A stretch of DNA of 64,000 nt from WJMT01 sp964456985 (GTDB lineage: Bacteria; Acidobacteriota; Aminicenantia; Aminicenantales; Aminicenantaceae): the NCBI GenBank assembly GCA_964456985.1, contig CAYWDH010000005.1, forward strand, positions 1 through 64,000, given 5' to 3'. Numbering within the stretch: the stretch's first letter is position 1; every line of letters begins with the position of its first letter. Below the pieces are notes generated by a model, which saw nothing but the letters and a program-made list of their open reading frames with translations, made no database searches and was not told the origin of the DNA. Both the position numbers and the translations under genes were made by a program. Shown here piece by piece: positions 1-8,750 of this stretch.

Positions 1-388
<388 letters not shown>

Positions 389-391
389 TAC

Positions 392-415
392 ATAAGAACT
401 CCGAAGAGTTCTTAT
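392..415 (-). promoter_or_regulatory. rRNA leader hairpin with cUUCGg tetraloop
   Basis: Ten perfectly paired bases (392-401 with 406-415) enclose the loop CGAA, which on the transcribed minus strand reads UUCG closed by C-G, a very stable tetraloop. The hairpin sits a few bases upstream of the mature 16S 5' end. It is therefore part of the precursor leader and may help define processing or folding. A boxA-like run (GATCTTTGAA on the minus strand, about 468-477) lies further upstream; that call is weak. Confidence 0.7.
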
Positions 416-572
416 AAACAAAAACTCATTGACAATTTGGACCGATCGAGGCCGCTCTGCTTTAAATTCAAAGATCAAATTCTTTCCAATCCAGGAAAGA
501 AACCCTCCAACCCTTATAAAAGTACAACCTTTTATATATAAGAGAAAAATATATTGTTCAGAAGGCGATAAT

Positions 573-601
573 ATAATAGGGATATTGGATATAATTGTCA
601 A
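573..601 (-). promoter_or_regulatory. rRNA promoter
   Basis: On the minus strand TTGACA (596-601) is followed by a 17-bp spacer and TATTAT (573-578). This is a near-consensus housekeeping sigma factor promoter pointing towards the 16S gene. The 416-745 interval otherwise holds the rRNA leader and the upstream region of the pilin operon. I see no further gene in it. Confidence 0.8.
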
Positions 602-745
602 GGTTCTTTTCATATTTTTTTCGTGTCTCCAATTTTTACCTTTATCGTCAACTTTTATTTACACTTAAGAACTCAGATCTGTCTGGCTTCCCCTTGACAC
701 TGCCTCAAATAAAACTGGCATATCTTATGCATATACATTCTAAAA

Positions 746-1126
746 ATGAGACCAAAAGGAACGACATTCATCGAAGTCATGGTCTCCCTCTTTATCTTCT
801 CTGTACTCATCCTGGGCACATACCAGCTGATCCTTTATTCCGTCATTGTTCAGAACCGATGCAGGAACAGACTTGCATCCCTAGAGCTGGCGGCCAACAA
901 AATCGAGTATCTGAAATCTCTTGTTTTTGACCATGCTGAGCTCAGAGAAGGCCTTCAGGAGGAGGAAATAAGCAAAGATGAAAACAAAATAACATTTCTT
1001 CTGAGCATCACAATCAAAAACATCTCAAGGAATATGAAAAGAATAGAGGTCTCAAGTTCTGTAAAAGGAAAAAAGGATAAAAAAATAACCCTGGCTGTTT
1101 ATATGTCCAGGGAAATCGGATTCTGA
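746..1126 (+). CDS. Type IV prepilin-like minor pilin (PilV/GspI type)
   Basis: This 126-residue protein starts with a short leader ending in Lys-Gly, followed by TTFIEV and a 20-residue hydrophobic helix. Cleavage after Gly5 would leave Glu at mature position 5, the class III signal read by prepilin peptidase. The rest is a small hydrophilic domain. It is first in a run of four genes that all carry this signal, so it is likely a minor pilin or pseudopilin priming a type IV pilus or type II secretion fibre. The next gene starts 8 bp after its stop. No strong ribosome binding site is visible before the ATG; this start is kept because it gives the proper leader length. Confidence 0.82.
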   Translation: MRPKGTTFIEVMVSLFIFSVLILGTYQLILYSVIVQNRCRNRLASLELAANKIEYLKSLVFDHAELREGLQEEEISKDENKITFLLSITIKNISRNMKRIEVSSSVKGKKDKKITLAVYMSREIGF

Positions 1127-1134
1127 CACCCATC

Positions 1135-1854
1135 ATGAATAAGATAAGCGGATTCACTCTTTTAGAAACACTGGTAAGCCTCACCATTTTTTCTTTTGTG
1201 GTGCTTGCCGCTCTTTCGTCTTTCACAAACGCCCGGTCTCACTTTTTGAAAATAAAAGATGAACACGAGATAAGTCAGGCTGCTTTCTGCGCTCTCGATA
1301 AAATAAAAACAGACCTTTTCCAGTCCGGAACCGGTCTTTTTATCCCTTCCCGATTAAAAGTGCTCGAATGCATACACTGCAGCAACGGAGTCCTATCCAT
1401 CATAATTTCTGATAAAAGTTACTCAAGTGACTCCAGCCTCTTTTCCGGTCAGACAAGAATCTTTTTAAAAGACGCAGGTTCTTTAAAGGAAAAAAGAAAA
1501 CTCTGCATTTTCGATTCCCAAAAAGGAGAAATAAAAGAAATCTCTTCGGTAGGACCTGATTTCTGCATCATCTCTTCACCGCTTCAAAATTCCTATGAAA
1601 AAGCCGAGGTCAGCATAGTCCTGCTGAGGGAGCTTAAGTTCTATCTTGACCAGCGGACAGACATTTTAAGAAGAAAGGTGAACTCAAGCCCTGCCCAACC
1701 TCTGCTCGAAGAAACATCTGAATTCTCCTGTTCCTATGACGGGATGACAAATTTAGTCAGCATCACAATCAGCCAAAAAAACAAAAAGGAGACCAAATAT
1801 GAAGCCTTTCTTTATCCTAAAAATACCGCTCTTTCTTTGTCCCCTTCGAAATAA
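1135..1854 (+). CDS. Type IV prepilin-like minor pilin (PilW/GspJ type)
   Basis: The 239-residue product begins MNKISG|FTLLETLVSL, with Glu at mature position 5, followed by a hydrophobic helix to about residue 28. It is a class III signal prepilin. The length and second position in the cluster fit a PilW/GspJ-like minor subunit. The C-terminal domain contains several Cys residues and no named motif. Its 3' end overlaps the next gene by 56 bp, which suggests coupled translation. Confidence 0.82.
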   Translation: MNKISGFTLLETLVSLTIFSFVVLAALSSFTNARSHFLKIKDEHEISQAAFCALDKIKTDLFQSGTGLFIPSRLKVLECIHCSNGVLSIIISDKSYSSDSSLFSGQTRIFLKDAGSLKEKRKLCIFDSQKGEIKEISSVGPDFCIISSPLQNSYEKAEVSIVLLRELKFYLDQRTDILRRKVNSSPAQPLLEETSEFSCSYDGMTNLVSITISQKNKKETKYEAFLYPKNTALSLSPSK

Positions 1855-3403
1855 AAACCAATCAAAGAAAGGATCTGTTACCTTAGTGTGTGCTTTTATG
1901 GTATTCCTCTTCACAACGCTTGGTCTGACCACACTAATGATGACTCAGCTCAATCTTAAACTGAGTCAGTACAGAAAAAATTCCATATTAACGGATTATG
2001 CCTCTGAAAGCGGAATCAAACTCGGTTTTGCGCAGCTTTTGGAACTTATATCCGGAATCCAGGCGCCCGTCATAATCAGCGAAAAAGATTTCGCTTCTTT
2101 AAAAGAAGATTCCTTGAATAATGGCGAACAAGCCATTGAACTTCTTCTGTCCTCTGAGATCCCTCTGACAATCTCGGGTGAGTGGGAATATATGAAATGG
2201 AGCTGCATTACTTCGTTCACAAAGACCTGCATCAAGGACTACAGCACCTATTTTATATCCGAATATAAAGTGATCTTAAGGTCACAGGGAAAAGTATATG
2301 AATACAGGGCGTCGCAAATCAAGACGCTTTCCTGCCATCTGACGCTTTTTACAGGCAACATACCTCTTTCCGCTCTTCCCCTTCTCAAGGACAAAAACAC
2401 AGACCACACAACGGAAGAGGATTTTTTAGAGGATAACAACATCTCTGTTGTTTCTTCCGGGGAGGATGACTCAAGCCCGAAAATATACCTTTCTGAGGAT
2501 GAACTGATCCCTGATACGGCCTCAGAACAAATAAGGGAAGCTTTGAATATCAAGACCTTCAAGCCTCAGGATCTATCCGACCAAAAGCTCAGACAGATTC
2601 TGGGATTAGAAATGACTGACGAACCTGTACCCGGCGGTGTTTATCTTATTCAAGATGACCTCGGACTCGGAGGGCTATTCATACAGGGAGATGTTGAGGA
2701 GATGATTCTGGCTGCGGAACAAGACTATCAGGTCATAAAAATCACTCATGAAGCCGGTGTATGGATATTGAAATTCAACCCACAAACAAGTGAGACCTGT
2801 TTCATCACCCCGCTGGAAACCCAGTATTTTAACCTGATTCCCAAAGGGATTATCATTGTCAACGGAGGAATCAAGTCTTTAGGGGGAGGATTTGTCAACT
2901 CTTCAGGCGAAATAGAAATGCTCGGGCAAGAGGGCCAGGTTCCTTCTGTTCTTAAAAGCGTCAATCTCACAATCATCACATCAGAAGAGATCGCCATTTC
3001 TGACCATATCATACATGAAGGGGTTCAGTGGATAGACTCTGTCCCCTATGTCAAAGACTCACACTCACAGCTCAATATCTTTGCCGGGGGAAACAACCTG
3101 GTCGAACTACAGGAAAGAACCGGGGGCATAACCATTGAGAACAACACCTCAGAAGAGCTCAAAATACAGGCATCCCTTACCACCTCAACAGGGGAATTTT
3201 CAATCAAAGGTGAAAACAAGACCGTGAGCATCTTTGGGAGCGTGCATGCTTCAGAATACCGCACCAGCTTGAATGAACTGAACATCTTTGCAGACTCTCG
3301 TTTCCTGGATGATGAAAATCTTCTCAAAAATTCCCCTGTAATAAAAAGCCCGCTTCTTCATCTGGCTGATCTGGAAATAAGGGATTGGAAAGAAAATGAA
3401 TAA
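1799..3403 (+). CDS. PilX/GspK-like pilus assembly protein
   Basis: This 534-residue protein has a basic N-terminus, then a GSVTLVCAFMVFLFTTLGLTT hydrophobic helix without a Glu5 leader, as in PilX N-terminal-domain proteins. A long exported region rich in Ser, Glu and Gly follows. The start is supported by AAGGAG seven bases before the ATG, even though it lies 56 bp inside the previous gene. By position it is the large minor subunit of the four-gene pilin operon. The late part (about residues 330-520) reads like a beta-rich repeat domain seen in large PilX-like proteins. The family assignment is inferred from the N-terminus and context. Confidence 0.7.
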   Translation: MKPFFILKIPLFLCPLRNKNQSKKGSVTLVCAFMVFLFTTLGLTTLMMTQLNLKLSQYRKNSILTDYASESGIKLGFAQLLELISGIQAPVIISEKDFASLKEDSLNNGEQAIELLLSSEIPLTISGEWEYMKWSCITSFTKTCIKDYSTYFISEYKVILRSQGKVYEYRASQIKTLSCHLTLFTGNIPLSALPLLKDKNTDHTTEEDFLEDNNISVVSSGEDDSSPKIYLSEDELIPDTASEQIREALNIKTFKPQDLSDQKLRQILGLEMTDEPVPGGVYLIQDDLGLGGLFIQGDVEEMILAAEQDYQVIKITHEAGVWILKFNPQTSETCFITPLETQYFNLIPKGIIIVNGGIKSLGGGFVNSSGEIEMLGQEGQVPSVLKSVNLTIITSEEIAISDHIIHEGVQWIDSVPYVKDSHSQLNIFAGGNNLVELQERTGGITIENNTSEELKIQASLTTSTGEFSIKGENKTVSIFGSVHASEYRTSLNELNIFADSRFLDDENLLKNSPVIKSPLLHLADLEIRDWKENE

Positions 3404-3818
3404 AGGATTTTCCGCAGTGGAAACAGTCGTATCCCTTTTTCTGATTGGAATTATTATAGGGATATCATCCATCTCCTTTCTGGATAAAAGCCCGGGATAC
3501 AAACTTAAAAAAGCCGTATGGGACATTCATTCCAGGATGAATTTCGCCAGATATAAATCCATATTCGAAGATACAAAATTCAGGATTTCATTCAATGCGT
3601 CCGGCTACAGATTGGAAAAATACGATCTGCAGCAAAAAGAGTGGATTGTGGATGCTAAAAAATCCTTTGACGGAGTAAGCATCAGCGCCACGAACAGCCC
3701 GATTTTTCATCCTCTGGGCACTGTATCGAACCTGGCATCGATCACTATCTCCAACACCGCAGGAAAATACAGGATCTCTCTTGCCATATCAGGAAGGATC
3801 AAAATCACTCAATTATGA
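3396..3818 (+). CDS. GspH/FimT-like pseudopilin
   Basis: The 140-residue product starts MNKG|FSAVETVVSLFLIG, again with Glu at mature position 5 and a membrane helix. A short beta-rich domain of the GspH/FimT kind follows (about residues 30-140). Its ATG overlaps the end of the preceding gene by 8 bp, so the operon is tightly packed. Its TGA at 3816-3818 directly abuts the stop codon of the convergent gene at 3819, leaving no room for a separate terminator. Confidence 0.82.
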   Translation: MNKGFSAVETVVSLFLIGIIIGISSISFLDKSPGYKLKKAVWDIHSRMNFARYKSIFEDTKFRISFNASGYRLEKYDLQQKEWIVDAKKSFDGVSISATNSPIFHPLGTVSNLASITISNTAGKYRISLAISGRIKITQL

Positions 3819-5606
3819 TCACTTTTCAAACACCACTTTTCCGTCCACAATAGTGTAAAGAACTTCTGTATCAAGAATCTCATCCTCAGGAACAGTGAGC
3901 CAATTTCTATCAAATACCGTGATGTCAGCAAGCTTTCCCTCTTTAATGGATCCTCTTGTGTCCCCTTCAAACGCAGCATAGGCATTGTTTATAGTGTAGG
4001 CTTTTAAGGCTTCCTCACGTGAGATGCACTGCTCGGGAAACCAGCCTTCTTCAGGGATTCCTTTGACTGTTTTTCTTGCAACCGCCGCATAAATCAGATA
4101 TTTGGGATGCATGTGATAAAGCGCAGCGCTGGTGCCGGGCCAGTCAGAACCAAAGCTCAACACAGCCTCGTTATCCAGAAGGCTCTTAAAAGCATAGGCT
4201 CCTTTGCATCTTTCCTTTCCGATGCGCTCCTCCATCCAGCGCATATCATCAGACAAATGATAAGGATTGACCTCTGCGATCACATTCAGCTCCCTGAACC
4301 GGGGAAAATCCTGGGGCCTTATAACCTGAGCATGGATCACCCTGAATCCTGTCAGATCCACGCCTTCGTTCTTCAGCTTCTCATAAAGGTCGAGCATTTC
4401 TGCCACCCCTCTTGTGCCTATGGCATGAACATTAGGTACAAATCCCGCATCCAGTCCCACTTTGATCAGATCATACATCTTTTCCATGTTTCTGTTCTTA
4501 AAGTCAGGGTCGTCTGAAGTATGGCGCCTCCAGTGTCCGTAATTATTCGGTTGGTCCTTATACGGCTCAAAAAACAGGGCTCCATGGGTTCCCATGATCC
4601 CATCTATATATCCTTTTAGCGCTCCGAAGCGCAGCCATGTGTCTTTTTGTTTTGTTTTGGGGTGAAGCCCCATGGTGAAGCCCTTCTCTTTAAGCTCAGC
4701 TCCTCTGGAGAGGTCAGGCCTCAGCCAAACACGGCAGGTCAGCTCTCCTTTCTCCTGAAGTTCGATAAAGCGTTCGGTCTGGTCCGGCTGAGCGATATCA
4801 TGAACTTCCACGATCCCCGCCTTTCTCAAGGCTTTAAGAGCTGCCCGGTTTTCATCCAGAAGCCGTTTGTGAGATTTTGGCTTGACAGCCTCCTGGAGTT
4901 TTTTAAAAGCAGGAGAGGGCCGCTCAATGATCCCGGTAGGCCTACCCCTTCCGTCAATCTCCATTCCATTATATATTCCGTCCGGCATTCCCGCAGCTTC
5001 CATTGCCGCTGAATTGGCGAACCAGACCTTGTAATCGTACCTGCAGAGAAAACAGGGATTATCGGGAGTTATCTCATCGATCATATCTTTATGAGGTTTC
5101 CAGGCTCTCTTCTTTTTTCCTTTTTTCTCACCCGTATCCCCCAGTCCCCATTCCTCATAGGCTCCCCAAAGTCCTCCAGTGATCCATTCCCCGTCATCCA
5201 GAATATTCACCACTCGTGAAATCTCTTTTTTCAGGCCCTCTTCATCCGAAACAGTCATAAGGTTAGCATCATTGATGAGCTCTCCGGCTCTGTTGAAATG
5301 CACGTGTGCGTCTATGATCCCTGGCGTAACGAAACTACCCCTGAGGTCGATCACTCTGGTGTTCTCATTTATGTATTTTTCCGCTTCCTCGGGGCTCTGA
5401 CACACGGCCGTTATTTTGTTCCCTTTTATCACCAAAGAGTTTGCATTGGGATTTTCCGGGTCAACCGTATATATATCTCCGTTCATGAGAACCAAGTCTC
5501 CGGGTTCAACCGGCTCTTTTTTCTCAACCTGACACCCGAACAGAATTAAAAAACATATAAAAACAAACAATAAAAGAGTCATTAAGTGAAGCAGCTTGCT
5601 CAACAT
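3819..5606 (-). CDS. Amidohydrolase family lipoprotein (YtcJ-like)
   Basis: The 595-residue protein begins with a hydrophobic signal ending in LFGC (Cys25), so it is probably a lipoprotein on the periplasmic side. A composite beta domain is followed by the metal-binding DAHVHF motif (His101, His103). Near the C-terminus are FGSDWPG and the usual EGKLADITVFD segment. This layout is typical of the amidohydrolase-3 / YtcJ group, zinc-dependent hydrolases of amide or related bonds. The exact substrate cannot be read from sequence. It is monocistronic and divergent from the S9 peptidase. Confidence 0.88.
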   Translation of the reverse strand: MLSKLLHLMTLLLFVFICFLILFGCQVEKKEPVEPGDLVLMNGDIYTVDPENPNANSLVIKGNKITAVCQSPEEAEKYINENTRVIDLRGSFVTPGIIDAHVHFNRAGELINDANLMTVSDEEGLKKEISRVVNILDDGEWITGGLWGAYEEWGLGDTGEKKGKKKRAWKPHKDMIDEITPDNPCFLCRYDYKVWFANSAAMEAAGMPDGIYNGMEIDGRGRPTGIIERPSPAFKKLQEAVKPKSHKRLLDENRAALKALRKAGIVEVHDIAQPDQTERFIELQEKGELTCRVWLRPDLSRGAELKEKGFTMGLHPKTKQKDTWLRFGALKGYIDGIMGTHGALFFEPYKDQPNNYGHWRRHTSDDPDFKNRNMEKMYDLIKVGLDAGFVPNVHAIGTRGVAEMLDLYEKLKNEGVDLTGFRVIHAQVIRPQDFPRFRELNVIAEVNPYHLSDDMRWMEERIGKERCKGAYAFKSLLDNEAVLSFGSDWPGTSAALYHMHPKYLIYAAVARKTVKGIPEEGWFPEQCISREEALKAYTINNAYAAFEGDTRGSIKEGKLADITVFDRNWLTVPEDEILDTEVLYTIVDGKVVFEK

Positions 5607-5776
5607 CGCTCCTCCTTGAAATGGAATGTCCTTTATTTCTTATGGACAGGTAAAATTGATTATATCAGAACAACGCCAGAAAACAAAAAAATGAACATCC
5701 CCATTTTTTTTGAATGAGTCAGGTCAGTTGATATCTGATGAATTTTGAGCTATAGTCAGAACTGTGAGGAGGGAAA

Positions 5777-8413
5777 ATGTTTAAAAACAGAATAAAATAT
5801 TTTTTCTGGATCTTCGCCGTTATCTTCATAGTTGCGCGCTTCGGCACGGCCGCTCCTGTTTTTGATACAGGAGAAGAGTCCATACAGATAAACCTGCACT
5901 CCTGGCTCTTCATGGGCCCTCTGCCGGCTCCTCTTCCGGCCTTTCACGATGACAGCCAGAATTCTTATCTTCCTGAAAATCTGCTCAGATTCAATGAAAT
6001 GAACTTCTCCTCCTTGAAGCCGGAATCCGGCCGTTCACTCATCTGGTGTGACGGAAAAGATTACGAATGGCACATTATAAATTCTGAACAAAACAGAGTA
6101 AGAATCACACCAAAAACCGGCTCCCTATCCAAATTTTTCTTCTCCACATACCTAGATGTACCGCAGTGGACCAAAGCCGAACTTTCCGTTAAGAGCGCGC
6201 AGATCTTCTCTCTCTTTCTGGATGGAAACCAAATCTCAAGCAAATCAAAATTCAATCCCTCATCCGATGAGTCCGAACACGCATCAGGCAGAACCCTCTC
6301 CAGAGAGCTGGAGCTTGAGACAGGAAAACATCTCATCCTGATCAAATTCATCCATGACCCGAAAATTGATCCGGAATTCACATTCGAAGCTTATCTCACT
6401 CTGAATGAGAAGTTCGCCTCACCGGCTCCGAAACCCAGCCTTTCCCCAAAACAAATAATGGACCTCTCCATTCTGCTGGACGGACCCAAAGTAACCGGAG
6501 CCTCTCTTTCCCCCTCTGGAAAATTCGCTTCTATCACATTGAGAAAAACCATTCCTCCCACAGATAAGGCAGAAAGCTGGGTCCAAATATACACCCTGCC
6601 CGACTTAAATCTCATACGCACATACAGGGGAGGAAGTTCGATATCAAGGATAAATTGGGCATCCGCGGGAAACAAATTTTCCTATACGAGCAGGGACGGC
6701 CCAGAAGGGACTATTTGGGTCGTGGATCTGGATAAGGGTACATCAACACCCATACTTGAAAAAATGAAAAATCTGGGAAGCCATACCTGGTCGCCGGATT
6801 CTTCCTTTATTGTCTATTCAGTGACAACTGAAGGAAGGCCAGACCAAAAAGGCGTTAAAAGAATCATCAATCCCGAAGACCGTCAGCCCGGATGGAGGGA
6901 CCGGAGTCACCTATTTAAATTGACTTTCCCCGACCTCGTGAGCCAGCGATTAACGGCCGGCACTTTATCGACTTATCTCAATGCTATAAGCCCGGACAAC
7001 CAGAATCTGCTTTTCTTCCGTTCCACTGTGGACATGTCCCAAAGACCCTATTCCAAAATCTTTCTCTACACTCTGAACATCCATACGCTAAAGGAAGAGA
7101 AAATCTGGGAAGGCTCCTGGTTTCAAAACGCTGAATGGGGGCCCGAAGGGAAAAAACTGCTGGTGCTGGGAGGCCCCTCCACATTCGGAGATACGGGAAT
7201 AAACCTTCCTGAGGATATCATACCCAATGAATATGACGCACAGGCTTATCTTTTTGATTTGGGATCAAAAAAAGCAGAATCCATCACATCCGCGTTCAAG
7301 CCATCAGTAAATCAGACAGTTTGGGACCACAAACATAACTGCCTTTATTTGACAGCTACAGACCGCTCATATGTCCGCCTTTATAAATACGACCTGGAAA
7401 CCGGACATTATTCTCTCATTCAAACTGATGTGGATGTCATCTCAGGATTTGATCTGTCTCCGGAGTCCAATACAGCTGTTTACACGGGATCCGGTGTATC
7501 CCAGCCCCAAAAAGCTTTTTTTCTTAACCTGGAAAATAGAGAAAACAAAATCCTGGCAGATCCGGAACAGGATCGGTTTCAATATGTTGAATTGGGAAAA
7601 GTCGAGGATTGGTCCTTTGAAAATAAGGACGGGGATGAAATTACAGGAAGAATCTACTTTCCTCCTGATTTTTCCCCTGATAAAAAATACCCCTGTATTG
7701 TCAACTACTACGGAGGAACAACACCTATATCCAGAAGCTTCGGAGGCCGTTACCCCCTCAATCTTTATGCGGCCCAGGGGTATATCGTGTATGTTCTTCA
7801 GCCCAGCGGAGCCATTGGATTCGGCCAGGAATTCTCCTCCAGGCATGTCAATGACTGGGGGCTCAGAGTGGCTGATGAGATCATCTTAGGAGTCAAAAAA
7901 TTTCTGGATGCGCATCCGTATGTCGACAGTGCAAGAGTCGGATGCATCGGAGCCTCCTACGGAGGATTTATGACCATGCTTCTTGTCTCCAAAACCAATA
8001 TCTTCAATACGGCTATAGCCCATGCCGGAATAAGCAGTATATCCAGTTACTGGGGAGAAGGCTACTGGGGATACTCCTATTCAGCCGTGGCCTCTGCCAA
8101 CAGCTTTCCCTGGAACAGGCAGGACATTTATCTGAAACAAAGCCCGCTTTTTAACGCTAATAAAATCTCAACTCCCCTGCTTCTTCTTCACGGCTCTGTG
8201 GATACCAATGTTCCCCCCGGAGAAAGCACCCAGCTCTTTACAGCTTTAAAGATCCTGGGAAGGGAAGTGGAATACATCCAGATCCTGGACCAGAACCACC
8301 ATATCATGACCTACAGCAAGAGGATCGTATGGACAAAAACCATCCTAGCCTGGTTTGACCGGTGGCTCAAACACCAGCCCGAGTGGTGGCTTAGCCTGTA
8401 CCCTCAGGAGTGA
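5777..8413 (+). CDS. Secreted S9 family (prolyl oligopeptidase-type) peptidase
   Basis: This 878-residue protein has an N-terminal signal peptide (about residues 1-25), a long beta-propeller region (about 200-600) and a C-terminal alpha/beta-hydrolase domain. The catalytic triad is visible: Ser727 in GASYGGF, Asp809 in HGSVDTN and His841 or His842 in QNHHIM. Enzymes of this group cleave oligopeptides; export suggests use of external peptides as nutrients. A ribosome binding site, GAGGAGG, precedes the ATG. The last 23 bases overlap the remnant of a convergent propeller gene, and two other fragments of an S9 3' end lie at 11273 and 12625. Confidence 0.93.
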   Translation: MFKNRIKYFFWIFAVIFIVARFGTAAPVFDTGEESIQINLHSWLFMGPLPAPLPAFHDDSQNSYLPENLLRFNEMNFSSLKPESGRSLIWCDGKDYEWHIINSEQNRVRITPKTGSLSKFFFSTYLDVPQWTKAELSVKSAQIFSLFLDGNQISSKSKFNPSSDESEHASGRTLSRELELETGKHLILIKFIHDPKIDPEFTFEAYLTLNEKFASPAPKPSLSPKQIMDLSILLDGPKVTGASLSPSGKFASITLRKTIPPTDKAESWVQIYTLPDLNLIRTYRGGSSISRINWASAGNKFSYTSRDGPEGTIWVVDLDKGTSTPILEKMKNLGSHTWSPDSSFIVYSVTTEGRPDQKGVKRIINPEDRQPGWRDRSHLFKLTFPDLVSQRLTAGTLSTYLNAISPDNQNLLFFRSTVDMSQRPYSKIFLYTLNIHTLKEEKIWEGSWFQNAEWGPEGKKLLVLGGPSTFGDTGINLPEDIIPNEYDAQAYLFDLGSKKAESITSAFKPSVNQTVWDHKHNCLYLTATDRSYVRLYKYDLETGHYSLIQTDVDVISGFDLSPESNTAVYTGSGVSQPQKAFFLNLENRENKILADPEQDRFQYVELGKVEDWSFENKDGDEITGRIYFPPDFSPDKKYPCIVNYYGGTTPISRSFGGRYPLNLYAAQGYIVYVLQPSGAIGFGQEFSSRHVNDWGLRVADEIILGVKKFLDAHPYVDSARVGCIGASYGGFMTMLLVSKTNIFNTAIAHAGISSISSYWGEGYWGYSYSAVASANSFPWNRQDIYLKQSPLFNANKISTPLLLLHGSVDTNVPPGESTQLFTALKILGREVEYIQILDQNHHIMTYSKRIVWTKTILAWFDRWLKHQPEWWLSLYPQE

Positions 8414-8486
8414 CCAGCTTAAATCTTTTGACCTGGCGGAATCCCTCTTCTGTGGCAACGATGCTGTATGCTTTTCCTTTTAGCAG
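8391..8486 (-). pseudogene. 3' remnant of a 6-bladed propeller lipoprotein gene
   Basis: On the minus strand about 31 codons ending in TAA (8391-8393) encode KGKAYSIVATEEGF and VKRFKLVTPEGTG. This is nearly identical to the C-termini of the two intact propeller proteins at 11298 and 12698. The rest of that gene is gone. It overlaps the S9 peptidase stop by 23 bp, the same overlap seen at the other two copies. The remainder of the gap to 8750 holds no further gene that I can see. Confidence 0.8.
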
Positions 8487-8750
8487 TATTTAAAATGGTC
8501 CTAACCTGAAGAGGAGTCTCTATTCTTATTTTGTTTGACATTCCCCCTCTAAATTTATAAGCTTATCCCTCATACATGAGAGGAAGAGTGGCTAACGAAT
8601 GCCTGCAAATACTCTTGAAACACCTACGAAGGAACTGAAAAGAAGGAGGGTATTCGCAGGTCAACCGGCCATATCTGAAGTATGATATTCAGGAAAAAAG
8701 TTTATGTATAATTCTTAAAATTATGAACATTACATCATAAGGAGGGTCAC

